Notes: generated by a model from the sequence alone, not told the origin. Counted from the first letter of the stretch, positions 1 through 12,608 are shown. The stretch: 64,000 bases of DNA from Charina bottae (GCA_023362775.1 JALMGJ010000002.1:62697914-62761913), one strand, 5' to 3'. Made by a program: numbers and translations.

Positions 1-707
1 AGAAAAGAAACCCATTCTCTTTTAACTTGTATTTAAAAAATCTTAGAATTTTGCTTATCCATCCCTGTGCCACCTTCCTACCTGAACCAAAGAAATGTAT
101 TACATAGGGCATTGAGTAAGCAACCTATTTTTCTTACTCAACAGTTGAACTGCTCCTTGAAGTTGTCCAACCTTGCTAAATGACTGGAGTTTGGGGAGGC
201 ATCATCCTTGAGATAGCAGGGTCTGATTAACTGGATTTATTGTTATTGCAGACAATTGTTATTAATGAAATGGGTGATAACCAATGCAAAATGATGGCAG
301 CATACAATAGCCTAAGCAGTTTGCAGCCAGAGGAAGTTCAAATATCAAATCACTACAGATGTTTAAATGTTAGGGGCAATTCACACAGCATAACATTGAT
401 TCAGCAGCTACATGTACCTTAGCTTTATTTGCAGTTAGATCCAGGCATATAGACTTATCCTTCATCAAAAATGTTAATGAAAGTTTGGGGTTCAAGGCTG
501 ATAGAAGTAATACTTACCAATTAGTATTCCTATGATGAAAAATATTTGAAAGATAGCTTCATTGACTTTCACTTAAGGGCTGATGGAGATAGGAAGTAAC
601 AGATGAGCATCTGGAAGGCTAATTGTATTACAGCTCAAGCTAATTGTGTTGTACATGTATTGAGTTTATCAATTTATAACTCCAATTAACTGTTCTTTTC
701 CCTATAG
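1..707 (+). other. GRM7: Intron upstream of the GRM7 exon
   Basis: AT-rich non-coding sequence ending in the acceptor tract ttcttttccctatag. No repeat or coding segment was recognised. It is taken as the 3' end of the preceding GRM7 intron because the downstream exon begins with a clean acceptor. Confidence 0.75.
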
Positions 708-929
<222 letters not shown>

Positions 930-1570
930 TGAGGAATAATTCTGCATGTAATAGAACACCATATAGATTATAATTATAATAATTTATTATATAAATATCT
1001 CAGAACAAAAGTTGTGTATGTGAGTGTGTGTATGTGTGTTTCAGAATAAAAGTGTGTTTGTTTTTTATAAAAAATAGTTCTGTGTTTTATAATTTTGTTT
1101 CAAAGGTCCTTCATGCTTTTGTAGAAATTTTCAGAACTAAGCACTTAGGGGTCTGAGAGCTAAATGGCATTAATACTCTGTTAGGGAAAGATAGAACAGT
1201 GAAATTGTATCAAGTTTCTGATGCCCCACTTTTAGAAATCTTATATTTTGGAGTGATGGTACAAAGCAAAGCTTTAACACATCGAGTCTTTATGTCTTCA
1301 AGTCAGGAGTACCTCTGAAACTAATAATTTCTTAGATACAAACTTGGTGTCAGACAGTTCTTGTATATTTTTCAAGTAGCTTCACACTTTTTTAATTGGA
1401 TGGGCTATCTTCAAGAGGAAATATCTTGTTTTCTGATTGAGGGATCAAATACTATTAGCTCTGAAGGAGTCTTGAAGTAGGTACGAACTTTCACAGAATG
1501 TACTTTGTAACCTAAAGATGTTCAGAATTCTGGTGCTTTATATTCAAGGACTGCTTAGATGTACATGAAG

Positions 1571-2215
1571 ATATTTATTTATTTATTTATTTATTTATTC
1601 ATTCATTCATTCATTCATTCATTCATTCATCAAATTTCTATTACCACCCATCTCCCTCGTCAGGAGGGACTCTGGATGGTTTACAACAAGAGGAACTATT
1701 AAAACAAAAACATAAATACAAATACAATATATAAAATAAGATACAATTATTAAATAGTTAAAAAGATAAGAACAGAGTCCAAGTGGCAGATATGGTAAAA
1801 AGATCTGATTCCGTCCAAATATGTGAGGAGCATTCTGAGGCACTGGCCATCCCCAATAACGACTATTCCCTTCCCGGCCCCAAGCAAGGTGGCAGAGCCA
1901 AGTTTTCAAGTTCTTCCTGAAGGTCCGGAGCAATGGGGCTAAGCTCACCTCTGGGGGCAAGATATTCCAAAGGGCGGGTGCTGTTACAGAGAAGGCATGT
2001 CTCCTGGACCCCACCAGATGGAACTCTCTTAAAGAGTGGGTCCGCAGCATGCCCTCTGTGCATGATCTGGTGGGACGGGATGATGTATTGGGGATGAGAC
2101 GTTCGCTAAGGTAACCTGGTTCCATGCCATGTAGGGCTTTAAAGGTGATAACCAACACCTTGAATTGGACCTGGAAGCAAACTGGTACCCAGTGCAGCTC
2201 GCGTAGTAGAAGTGT
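1571..2215 (-). mobile_element. L2/CR1-type LINE 3' end with ATTT/ATTC tail
   Basis: The minus strand carries the C-terminal end of a non-LTR RT polyprotein: ITFKALHGMEPGYL, RRHAFSVTAPALWNILPPEV and TFRKNLKTWL. The 3'UTR follows (minus-strand end: gagatgggtggtaat type) and runs into (AAAT)n/(GAAT)n, seen on the plus strand as ATTT then ATTC at about 1571-1631. The coding part carries no RT catalytic motif, so the copy is heavily 5' truncated, near 2215. The same consensus recurs at 6.5, 14.1, 36.1, 48.4, 50.2 and 53.4 kb. Confidence 0.85.
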
Positions 2216-3120
2216 TATGTGTGCCGATATTCTCCCTCTACTCCAACATTTTTAAATAAACCAATGATTTTTAAATATTTATGTCTTGGAAATCTTTTGC
2301 CCCTTAAGAGGTATGCTAAGGAACTCCTCCCACTTTTTACTGAAACGCTCAAACAAAATTCTGTGGCACATTCTGGAATTAGGATACTGTACATTCTTTT
2401 GCTGATGTGTAGTATAATCTAGATCAGCAACTGTGGGCAAGCTATCTTCCATCTACAGTTTATCTGCTATTGTGGAGAATCTCACTGATGAATCCCTGAC
2501 AAATTTCCAAACAGTACTTTGGAACACAGTTTGAAAGCCACGAATATAAGAACATGCAGTCTACTTCTCCACAATAGAATGTATCAGCTATTTAATGTTT
2601 CTGAAAGAGGTGTTTTCTCAGCATCATAGAACATTCCAGAAGATGGGTAAAGATGGGTAAAATAATTTCTGTTAGTTCATATTCTTAAAATATTTGGTGG
2701 ATTTAGAAAGGACACATGAAGAGAAATTAATTAAGCGAAAGGCTTTTGCTGTGGTGGTTTATTATAGCCTTAGTAGCTTGAAAAATATGTTACATTTAGA
2801 TTAAAGTATTCATCGTATCTATTGTGTACCAATAAAAATTGGAACAATAATAATGACAACAGTTGAAATAAAAATGAGAACATTCACAGAAATTAATCCA
2901 AAGATGGCATTGTTCAGTAAAATATCACAATAACTGTAAAACATATTCAAAACACATTCATTGTTTTGATGAGGCTGTATATGCATTGTATCATATATGA
3001 GATTGTAACAATTTAGTGGGGAAAAAATCAAGCCAGTATCCCAATATCTCTCTCTAGTTTTGCTTGTTCCGTGACCACAGGGAGAAGAAATAGAATTATA
3101 TCAAGTGGAAGAAGCTTCAT
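2216..3120. other. Intron segment without recognised features
   Basis: AT-rich sequence. No repeat, coding segment or RNA was recognised by eye. Confidence 0.5.
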
Positions 3121-3123
3121 ACT

Positions 3124-3276
3124 GTAGTGTGTTTCTCCACCATTGGAACTTGGTGGTGTTCAATAGCACTCTAGATGGGAAGCCTCTCACCTGGCCAAAT
3201 TGGGAAAGAGGGCATGCCCAGGTTCTTTGATAAAGCAATTGATGGGACTTTACCTATGAAAGGTTGAGAACCACTG
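3124..3276. mobile_element. Possible hAT-type MITE remnant
   Basis: The right end reads ggttgagaaccactg, a hAT-type terminal inverted repeat (Charlie-like). The left end near 3124 (agtgtgtttctccacc) is a degraded mirror of it. No convincing 8-bp target duplication was found, so this is either an old non-autonomous hAT copy or only its right end. Confidence 0.4.
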
Positions 3277-3386
3277 CAATACACCCTATCCTGTGGTTGA
3301 CAGACGTTCCATTCTTCTTAAATACAACATATAAATTTAATTAAATAAATAAATAAATTAAATTAAATAAAAATCATTCTCCAGAT

Positions 3387-3502
3387 CAGGGATGGGGAAC
3401 TTGTGGTCTTCTAAATGTTAGCAAAATGTAACATGCAGTATCACTCATCAGTGGATTAGTAGTTCTGAAACATTTGGAAGGCCACAGGTTTTCTACCCCT
3501 AG
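3387..3502. mobile_element. hAT-type MITE (CAGGGATGGGGAAC ends)
   Basis: The left end cagggatggggaacttgtgg and right end ccacaggttttctacccctag are imperfect inverted repeats. They match the reptile MITE type with CAGGGGTGGGGAACC ends. The interior retains paired segments (aaatgtt/aacattt), so the element is largely palindromic. The flanking 8-mers do not match, which indicates an old copy. Confidence 0.6.
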
Positions 3503-4800
3503 TTGAAATACTTTGAAATAAATTATGTTAAATAATTTCTTCTGCTAAAGGTTTTGTGCTAAAATGAACTAGATTAAGCAAATATACAATATTAGATTAG
3601 AAATTACTATTAAATATTTATCAGCTAGATTTGCTATCCAGTGAGGGTTTTTTTTAATCTAAAACAGGTCATGTGAAGAATGTGCAACAATAAACATGAA
3701 GCATCTGTTATCAGATTAAATGAGTTAAATATCAGCAGAATCTATATTTTTGCTGTTTGCCTACATTATCCGTATATTAAAGGGCATCTGCATAATTACT
3801 AATGCTATAAACTGTCACTGAGTAATTAAAAGTATTCTATTCTTCAATATAATCCATGTAAGAATCGGCTTTTGTGGCAGTGCTGCAGTTTAAAACAGAA
3901 TTCTTTAAAAGGAAGATTCCATTTGCTTGCATTTTCCTATTTGTCTGGATGCATACTTATGTAACATTAGACAGGGAAAATGTCTGGGATTCAGTATCAC
4001 AGGAACTGATGGAACTGAAATGTGAGTTAATAATGAAAAATACAAGTTCATCCATTTCCAAAGCTAAAATTACAGCTTTTGCATTGCTGGATTGTGCACA
4101 TATGTAGCAATTGCCTACTGATTAAGATATAATCATCATCATCAACATATCCAATAGGTGCTTATAGAAATAACCATATTTTCAATATATTGTTGGATGC
4201 ATATTAATGTATTTAGATTGTAGCAATGCTGATAATTGTTAGAACATAAAAAGAGTTTTTTAAAAAAAACACCATTATATATTACCTTCCTGTTTAAAAT
4301 AATTAATCATAACAGTTATAACGCATAAGGAGTTTTAGAATGTTTAGATTTTAAAAATTTTAAATGATTTCAGCATCTGCCGGACTCTAATTCATATTCT
4401 AAGTTCACAATTGGCTTTTGCTGGGTTTCTTTTTTATCTTCATTTCATGATGGATTCATTGTCCTCATTATATTGCCTGGGCTCACATACAGCACTTATG
4501 TCATCTTGTTTTGGTTTCACACCACTTGTGATCCATTGTGGGTTAAAACAGACCCCAGTTTATTCAACAAAGCACAATTAAATATGCTGGCTTAGTATGA
4601 TAATGCGAACATGGCTACTGTTCTTCATTTCTGCTTATTTTATCACGCTTAATGGCTTTGAAATTGGACATGTACTGTGGGATCGTACAGAATTTCACCT
4701 CATTTCTTATACATAGATACTCTTGCTTCCCATCCATGAAATGTTCCATCAACCCCTTCCCTGCCAGTAGCCTTTTCAACCAAGTTGGCAAAAGTTATGT
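3503..4800. other. Intron segment without recognised features
   Basis: AT-rich. A 77-codon open stretch at 3874-4107 shows no similarity I recognise. No repeat was identified. Confidence 0.45.
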
Positions 4801-5204
4801 TACTATCAGAATGGAGTCTGACTCTGAACCAGAAGAGGGGGAGTTAGCCGTTGAGGAAAGCGTGGGAAAGCTCATTGTGGAGGGAGTTGATCAGCTGATT
4901 GGGGACAGTCAGGGGGAGAATTCCCTGCCACCAATCAATGCAAGGGACAGGAGGGCAGAGAAAAGAGCTGCTCAGCAAGAGCAGCGATCGGCCCCTGCCT
5001 GCCGGTGGTGGGAAACCCAAAAGATAAAAAGGCATCAGGAACAGGAGCAGGTTGCCGGAGAGAACTGTTCTACCGAGCTCCCAGTACCGTCTCTAGATTG
5101 TGTGTTGGGATCACCTTTGAAAGCCTGCCCTGCCACCGTGATGGACTGTGCTCTTCTGCCCTGCCTCAGCGGCATGCCAGAACCCACTGCTGACCTGCTT
5201 CTCG

Positions 5205-5440
5205 CCACTGCCGCTGCCTCCAAACATGCTGCTGGTGCTTGCCCCGCTGCTGCCGCCGCCGCTGTTATCACCACCGCCACTGTCTCCAAGTGCACTGCTG
5301 GTGCTTGCCCCGCCGCTGCTGCCGTGGCGGTTGCTACTGCCACCGCTGCTGCCGCCACCACCTCCAAGCGTGCAGCTGGTGCTTATGCCGCTGCTGCCAC
5401 CACCACCACCACCATCACCACTGCCTCCGAGCCTGCTGCT
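5205..5440 (+). repeat. Codon-level tandem repeats (Ala/Thr/Pro/Leu)
   Basis: About three and a half degenerate units of 62-78 bp begin near ctgcctccaaacatgctgct, ctgtctccaagtgcactgct and ccacctccaagcgtgcagct. Each then carries a variable (gct/gcc)n and (acc)n tract. Unit length varies through the trinucleotide tracts, so the frame is kept. Confidence 0.6.
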
Positions 5441-5496
5441 GCATGGAGTTTTGTTTCTGGGACCTGCTGGGATTCCGTGCCGGTCCCTGTGCTCGG

Positions 5497-5745
5497 CTCT
5501 TGCCCTGCTGCTCCAGGGAAGGACTCTGCTCCCTAGCCTTGCCTTGTTGCTAGAGAAACTTTATTCCAAGTCTTGCCTTGTCACCAAGTGAGACACTATT
5601 CCCAGCCTTGCCTTGTGACTAAGTGGGACTCTATTCCAAACCGTGCCCAGCAGTCAAGGGGGACTCTGATTGAAGCCTTGCCCTGTGGCTAAGTGTGACC
5701 CGGTCATTAAGTCTTGCCTTGTTGCCACGCATTGAATTGTGACCT
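5497..5745 (+). repeat. 35-bp minisatellite, about 7 units
   Basis: Degenerate units follow the pattern agCCTTGCCtTGT...aagtGgGACTCTaTTCca, with starts near 5497, 5535, 5569, 5604, 5639, 5674 and 5710. Most units are 34-36 bp. The array lies directly downstream of the codon repeats and belongs to the same GC-rich element. Confidence 0.7.
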
Positions 5746-5838
5746 GCTTGCTGATACTGATTATTAAATAATATTGTAAATAAAGAGTAAGTTTGACACC
5801 ACTCCTGAGTCAGTCTTAGTCCAAGCAGGACAGTTACA

Positions 5839-6535
5839 CAGGAAGTTGTATTCTTATACATCATTATTTGAAAAATCATTTCAAATTAGTTTATAATTAG
5901 AGTTTTGACCCAGACCAGATTGACATTGTCCAATGTTTCCTCTGGGTTGGATATAAGGGCATACTTTGGGAATCACACAAATCATGAAGTAGAAAGGAAA
6001 AAGTCTGTAAGTGAGAAGTAGAAGTGTGAGAGCTGACAGCTGGTACTTAAATGCTGAACTCTGAATTTGTAGATCAGAATGATGATCTAAAATGTGTATC
6101 TACTGCTGCATATCATCTATGGAGATGAAGGACTTTCATGATGGCCTTTTCTGCTGCCATATTTACTTCTTATAAGTCTAGAAGGCATCTGTTCCCCTCT
6201 GAACATTCCTGCCAGGATTATTTCCAGAAAGGTATCCTTGGCTCAGAAATCCTGATTTGGATTGGGAAAATTTAACAGATTTCTTGCAAAAGGAACAGTA
6301 TCATTCATACAACAGATAATAGATAGAAATCTAATACCTGTACCTTCTGTTACCTGTACCTTCTGTCAAAAGGCTATGTGCTGCCCTCTCCTTCAATGTA
6401 CCTCAAGAGTCTTTATGCCATGAACAGGATGGAAAAAAAACCCTCTGTTTTCTCTCAAGCACCTTACAGGGAGGGAAATTAAACTGAACTCCACGCTGGC
6501 TTCATGCCTATTTTGAAAAAAATGGTTCCAAGAAG
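5839..6535. other. Intron segment without recognised features
   Basis: Mixed AT-rich sequence with no recognised repeat. A short duplication (tacctgtaccttctgt) occurs near 6337-6366. Confidence 0.45.
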
Positions 6536-7578
6536 TATTATTATTATTGATTTAACTTATATGACCGCCCATCTCCCCCAACGAGGAACTCTGGGTGGTT
6601 TACAATAAAACTGATTAAAATAGAATAAAGAATATAAAAACACAATCAAATAATACAATAAATAAATTATAAAATCCAAATGGCCATATAGCTTAATAAA
6701 AAGAAGGACATTATGAAATTAACCACCCCCATGAGGAACTATTATTTCCTCCTTCCCATGCCAGGCGGCAGAACCAGGTCTTCAGATCTTTCCTAAAGGT
6801 CGGGAGGGAGGGGATCTGCCTCAAATCTGGGGGCAAGGTGTTCCAGAGTGCTGGTGCCAGCACAGAGAAGGCCCGCCTTCTAGACCCCATCAGATGACAC
6901 TCTCTTATTGATGGGGTTCGTAGCAGGCCCTCTCTGAATGATCGGGTGGGGCGGGTCGATGATATGGGGATAAGATGGTCCCTCAGGTATTCTGGTCCCA
7001 TGCCATGTAGGGCTTTAAAGGTGATAACCAACACCTTGAATTGTACCCGGAAGCAAACCAGCATCCAATGCAGCTCGCGGAGTAAAGGTGTTATGTGCGC
7101 TGATCTTGGCACACCTAGAACTGCTCGCGCGGCCGCACACTGCACCAGCTGTAGCTTCCGGATAGTCTTCAAGGGTAGCCCCATGTAAAGCGCATTGCAA
7201 TAGTCTACATGGGAGATGACGAGAGCATGAGTGACTGTTCGGATGGCATCTCGATCCAGGAACGGGCGTAACTGGCGCACCAGCCGAAGCTGTGCAAAAG
7301 CCCTCCTAGCCACGACCGCCACCTGCTCTTTGAGCAGGAGTCGTGAGTCTAGAAGGACCCCCAAGTTCCGCACCGGCTCCGAATGGGGCAGTGCTACCCC
7401 ATCGAGAACCAAAGATGATAATTTCCCAGAAGATGCTAAGCCATCAATCCACAGCCATTCGGTCTTGCCAGGGTTCAACTGAAGCCTGTTGTTCCCCATC
7501 CAGGCCCTCACAGCCCCCAGGCACTGAGACAGGGTGGTTACTGCATCACTTACTTCACCTGGGATGTATAGACCCGGT
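6536..7578 (-). mobile_element. L2/CR1-type LINE, 1.04-kb 3' fragment
   Basis: This is the longest L2-type copy in the window. On the minus strand it reads from just downstream of the expected RT YADD box (GLYIPGEVSDAV) through the RT thumb to the C-terminus. The 3'UTR ends gagatgggcggtcatataag and runs into an (AAT)n tail at 6536-6549. Its truncation point and 3' end are like those of the other copies. No clear target duplication was found. Confidence 0.9.
6711..7575 (-). pseudogene. L2-type reverse transcriptase C-terminal fragment
   Basis: An uninterrupted frame of about 288 codons has lost its N-terminal endonuclease and most of the RT. Visible blocks in order are WMGNNRLQLNPGKTEWLWI, LGVLLDSRLLLKEQV, HVDYCNALYMGLP, LQLVQCAAARAVLG, LRELHWMLVCFRVQFKVLVI, then ITFKALHGMGPEYL, RRAFSVLAPALWNTLPPDL and TFRKDLKTWF. 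These are the hallmarks of the L2/CR1 group. The catalytic YADD residues lie beyond the 5' break, so it cannot be active. The still-open frame suggests a fairly young insertion. Confidence 0.88.
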
Positions 7579-8544
7579 TTCCTCTGGCAGTCTCATAAAA
7601 GTAATGGCTCAAAAAAGTGATGCAATACCAGAAGAGCTACTTGCAAAATATTGTAACATTGAATGCTAACAGCAAGCTTCATTGGAAAAACCAATCATTT
7701 CAGGGGATAAGCTACTGCGATTTTCTTTCTAATCTAACATTGCAATAAATAGTATTTAGTATGTGAGGTCAGGGCTGGATTACAAACAATGAGACAGTGT
7801 TTTTGTACAATACCCTTGACAAGAATTTAGCCTGCTTTGTGGAAACTTGAAAATTGGATTAACCATGGTCATACATGAGGTTTAGCAGTGCAAAAGCTGG
7901 AACTAGATCTACTCCAGCTTTACCATCTAGGAAGCAGAATGAAATGGGCAGGAATGGATATAGAATGGAAACAGCTTCTGCTGAGACTTTGCAGAATTCC
8001 AACCATTTCATGATTAGGATGAATGTTTCCCTGGGGATGTTTTTATCTATCTAAATCTGGCCTATTTACTGTTGTATTCAGTAAGCCGTGAATGATATCA
8101 ACAAGGATCCAGAGTAGAGTGGAGCAATTTGGGATTTTTGAAAATTGAAGTTGACATGGAAATCTGTCTCTAAATTGCCTTATAACTGTTTCAAGATCTT
8201 CCACAAAGCTGCGCTGCCAATATGTAGTAGTTTGGGAATACACTGAATGAAAAGGAAGCCATCACCAATCAGACTAGATAAATAGGTTGTTTTGCTTTGT
8301 TTTGGGCTTCCTGGTGTTCCGTAACACTTTCATGGGAGTGTTGGCTTCAGTATCTGACAGGACTGCCTTTAAATTTGAGTGATCATTGCAATCAGACTGC
8401 CATCAGCTGCTCTGATCATAGCACCCAGGGGACAGCAGTGGAGAAACCTTAAAAGAATTTAACCATTTGCTCACCTCACTTTTTTAGGTCCCATTTTAGA
8501 CAATATTTTATTTTTATTGTCTTTGGTTTTCTAATGTTGTTGTG
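7579..8544. other. Intron segment without recognised features
   Basis: No repeat or coding segment was recognised. Confidence 0.45.
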
Positions 8545-8632
8545 GTTTTTATTATTCTTGTGAGACACCCAGAGCTGTGTTTTATAAGATGGGTAGCCAT
8601 ACAAGTCTTTTAAAACAAGTAAGTAACTAAGT
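8545..8632 (+). mobile_element. Degraded L2/CR1 3' tail
   Basis: The plus strand reads gagacacccagagctgtg, then gatgggtagccatacaagt and an A-rich end. This is a diverged form of the gccacccagagtcc...gatgggcggcatataa tail found at the other L2 copies. Confidence 0.55.
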
Positions 8633-9520
8633 ATTTGGCTGATTTATCTATTTGACTGGCTTAACAATTACATTTTCTATTCTCTTAGATCTTTTCCTCA
8701 CTGTAATTCAGACTGTTAGGCCTTCTCTATTCATTTATTCCTTGCCACAATCTCTTCCCTTTTCACCCCCCCCAACCTATCTGTTTGAAATTAGCTACAG
8801 AAATTTCTCAAAATAGGATTTTTTGGAAACGGTTTTATTTACCTATCATCTGCCTATATACCTATCTAAATTAGGCACATTTAAAACAGATTTTGAAAGG
8901 CCCTGCATACTTTTCAGTGCAATGTGGCATGCTTCCTCCACTTATAATATGCTAAATTTTCTGCAAATTTCATCCTATTTTAATGACAGAAAACCCAACT
9001 TATAGCCAATTTATAACCATTTATTTATAATGGGAAGAGGTTTTCCCCCCATATTTGTGCTCTGAAATTCAGTTGATTGCACTATCCCACAAGCAGTGCA
9101 AGATGCATTGTACTATTTTCCAAGAGTGGATCCAGACTTGAGACAGGCCAGGTATCTTTGCACAACATAAGCAGTGCCTAAATCATTGCAAATGATTAAA
9201 AACAAGCCTTTAAAAATCCAGTTTCTGTCCCATGCATTTTTAATTTTTAGCCCAATACACCCTTTTCCTTCCACAATTATCCCAATAAATGCTTATTCCT
9301 CTGCAAATTCCCCTTTATTTAAATGTAGGATAGACCTGGAATACTTTTTAAACACAACATTCTACAATAAACTGCTATTTACATGTTTCCTGAATGTGCA
9401 CTAATTTTTGTGAACTTTCCAAGGTGATACTGCTGAATCTCAGCCAAATTCATCACATACCTGCAGTCGTTCCTGCAGACCATAGCGTTTTAATGCTAAA
9501 AAGTCCCTGACAAATTTCTG

Positions 9521-9680
<160 letters not shown>

Positions 9681-10190
9681 TCATCCATCTCAGGCCTGCT
9701 GAGTCCAGGTCAGAATGATTCCCAACTCTGTGTGGGCAGCACTCTTGAAAGCATGTCTTGTGCTTCATTCTTTTCTATGACCTGTCTAAAGAGAGGCCTC
9801 ATGTAATTAGCTGTAATGGTGATCTTGTGGAGATCTTTTTCTCTTCTGCTACATGCCCTCTTCACAGTAAAAGCACAGGCTCTTTAGAGGCCCCTTTGTG
9901 GGTGACATTTATTCCTCCTGACAGTTTGCTTAGACTTAAGTTTGTTAGCCTTCCATATAAAGTAGACAGTGACAGTTGGTTTGCAGAACATATATTTGTT
10001 CTGGCAATCTCTGTTAGGCCATGAACAATTCCCCTTAAAAATACTCTTGTTCTCAAGACATTAGTAATAATATTTAATATCTCTAAAAGCTTTGACAGGC
10101 CTAGTCTACCCATGTAGCATAATAACATGGGGAAAAGGGCTACTTCTGTAAAGGGAAGGGCAATACAAAATATATGGCAGGATGACCAGA
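9681..10190. other. Intron segment without recognised features
   Basis: No repeat was recognised. The open stretch at 9758-10024 (88 codons) has no similarity I know. Confidence 0.4.
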
Positions 10191-10194
10191 GCCA

Positions 10195-10305
10195 GGCTGT
10201 TCCCAGTGGCCCAGAACCATGGGATTCATTTCCCCTTTGTTCAATCTGCCCCTGCTCTGGCTTGTTTAAAGAAGAATTGAAAAACCTATTTTTCCACTCC
10301 AGCTT
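10195..10305 (+). mobile_element. Degraded L2-type RT C-terminus
   Basis: The translation contains GPEPWDSFP followed by SGLFKEELKNLFF. These align with the APALWNSLP...TFRKELKTWLF end of L2-type RTs. The sequence is much older than the other copies. A minus-strand tail-like stretch (acttatatggccacctatctc) lies near 10460-10500. Confidence 0.45.
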
Positions 10306-10862
10306 TTCCCACAGAGAACATCTGTGTTTTTACTCTGTGTTCTGTATTATTGTGATGATGCCATTATTGTGATGATGTCATTGGGCCTTTTTGATTATAG
10401 TGTTTTTAATATATGTTATTTGGTACACTTTTTGTCTTTATTGTTATCATTTATTTATATATGTAAAACACTTATATGGCCACCTATCTCATTCAGTCTT
10501 TGGGTCTCTATTTTCTTTCCAATGTCTGAAGTGCAATTTGGTTGCAATTGGCCAGTTATAGATTCCCTTGAAAGTGGATATTTTCTCAAGAACAACTTTC
10601 TGATTTCTTCTATTTCTTGCATAAGAATAGTAGAAATGGGGGTGGGGGGAAGGAGAGAGAGAAAAGAGAGATATTGGGATGAGGAATATTTCTTCACAAC
10701 TGAATGTGGATATTTTTTAATCAGATAAAATTATAAAAAAGTGTAAAGTCTGAATGCTATCTGTTAGATATACAGTATCTTTTACATTATGACTTTTTTT
10801 TCCTGGTTGATTTTCCTTTCCTGAAATTGTTCAAAATGGAGAACGTTTGAGAAAGATGTCCA

Positions 10863-10914
10863 GTATTTATTTATTGATGGATGAATGGATGGATGGATGG
10901 ATGGATGGATGGAT
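10863..10914 (+). repeat. (GGAT)n microsatellite
   Basis: ATTT units lead into about ten GGAT units, with one GAAT interruption near the start. A degraded L2-type tail (taatctgccacagttaaggc) follows directly. Confidence 0.9.
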
Positions 10915-10934
10915 AATCTGCCACAGTTAAGGCA

Positions 10935-11854
10935 GCTCCAAGTGGGGTAAAAAAGCAACAGCCACAACCAACGCAATAATAACAACAATAGAAAAACAGT
11001 ATTTAGTTACAGTTTAAACATTACAATTAATATAGCATTCCTGACTCTGGGAACTCTTAGCATTCACAGTGATGGTGGTATAGGGATATCTCAGCTTTTA
11101 TAATTCTTCAAAAAGTTTTACCCACTGTTTATGCAGACAGTGATCATGCAGCATGCTGGGCACATAGGTTGTGACCATGAGATAAGGAATCCTTATATGT
11201 GTACTGATCATATATGTAGAGGTCCAGCACATGAAGGTGTCTCATGAGCTACTGCATCTCTGTGTGTACGTATTTGTGTAAGGTCTTTTTTTAAATACAA
11301 GGTATTATGCACATTGATGGTACTGTCAGGTGAAGTGTATGGGTGTGAAGGGTAATCTGGACAGCCCTCTTGTCACATGACAACGATGACTTGTGTGATG
11401 CTGATATTTTATCAGAACTGATACTATTTAAAGTATTTTCTGGAATAAGAAGGAATTTTGGGGTATCTGACAGTCTGGTCTTCATTTTCAGAGCTATACT
11501 TTTCTTGACAAACAAAGGGCTTTCTCATAGATAATAAAATGTCTATAATCATCACTCTGATCATTGTGCCAAATTATCTGAAATTCCGAGTTATTTCCCA
11601 GAGTGTCTGCCAAGGTGTTAAGAGCATTATTCTTTTGTTAGCATTTTAGAAATGCTTCCAGACTTAACTTTTCCTGTTAGAGTTCATAATTCTTCATAGT
11701 GACTTTTATTATGGGTACTTTGAGTTAGTTGAGATCTGGCTTTCTAATAAGGGATCAAGATTTGAATTGCATTCAACAGGTTATAGAATACAGTAGAGAC
11801 ATGTCATAAAAGCTAATAGTTAAAGTGAATTAATTGATACTGGACAGAATTTTT
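10935..11854. other. Intron segment without recognised features
   Basis: No repeat or coding segment was recognised. Confidence 0.4.
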
Positions 11855-11931
11855 AAAGATAATTTCATCTTTGATTAATATAAAGATAATTTCATCTTTG
11901 ATTAATATAAAGATAATTTCATCTTTGATTT
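11855..11931 (+). repeat. 27-bp tandem repeat, three units
   Basis: The unit aaagataatttcatctttg plus attaatat starts at 11855, 11882 and 11909, with the last unit incomplete. Units are essentially identical. Each contains the inverted pair aaagat/atcttt, so each can form a small stem-loop. Confidence 0.85.
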
Positions 11932-11934
11932 TAT

Positions 11935-12605
11935 TAATAAGCTTTACTGCTTACTAAAAAATGAAAAAGAAATGCGTGTATAAGATATAAAGAGTGTTCA
12001 GCTACAGTTAAGATGACAATTTTATTCACTTTTTTTTAAAGTAAATCCAAGGGCTGCAGATTGTGCACTTTTGCTCTGAATAATTTGTATGTACGTGAAG
12101 TATGGCAAAAGAAGTCCAGAACAATCCCATTTGATTTCATATGAGAAAACCTCTCAAAAATTAGGAGATTGTAGAAAGTAGAAAGAATGAAAGGTACCTA
12201 GCACCAAAATCACTGAAGATATTTGCTTGAAACATAGCTGACTTCATTCCCTTAACAAAGTCTACCTGTTGGATATTTATAAATCCACCCAATTCTGCTA
12301 ACAGATCAAAACTTTATAGCTGCATAGATAATTAGCTATGCAGGGAAACCTCAATTTACTGGACTTGATACAAGGACTTGGCCTGCAGTGGACCAAACTT
12401 CCATGGTGACATTTCTATTAATGTATGCTACTCATGTAATGACATCATGAAAATAATATATGAAGCAAATGATGTCATTGGTGTAATGTCATCACACATA
12501 GACACAAATGGCTGTGATGATGTACTCTCTGAATTACTGAACAATTGTGTATAACAAATTCCCTATTCCTCAGATGGTCCACTAAACTGAGATTTCATTG
12601 TATTC
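11935..12605. other. Intron segment without recognised features
   Basis: No element was recognised. A cluster of ATGACATCAT/ATGATGTCAT-like half palindromes occurs near 12440-12500. Confidence 0.4.
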
Positions 12606-12608
12606 CCC

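Larger units (their letters stand above)
4811..5838 (+). mobile_element. Unclassified GC-rich element with open reading frame
   Basis: A sharply GC-rich block sits inside an AT-rich intron. An open frame from an internal Met at 4811 begins MESDSEPEEGELAVEES, an acidic start, and passes through RRAEKRAAQQEQRS into Ala/Thr-rich repeats that end at 5536. The repeats are roughly SK-x-AAGA-x-x-AAA units and are open in all three plus frames. A 35-bp minisatellite follows, then aataaag at about 5780 and a further 55-60 nt ending in gttaca. The AATAAA-plus-short-tail ending resembles the R-U5 end of an LTR, but I could not define TG...CA ends or a target duplication. It could be an LTR-derived repeat, another mobile element or a retrocopy. 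No function is assigned. Confidence 0.4.

Noticed and set aside
5035..5591. Several overlapping open frames of 60-147 codons on both strands
   Set aside because: All come from GC-rich codon repeats that are stop-free in most frames. Only the frame from 4811 has a non-repetitive start.
4800..5838. Solo LTR with TGTTAC start and GTTACA end
   Set aside because: The two ends are not inverted repeats of each other and the flanking 4-6 bases do not match, so LTR borders are not supported.
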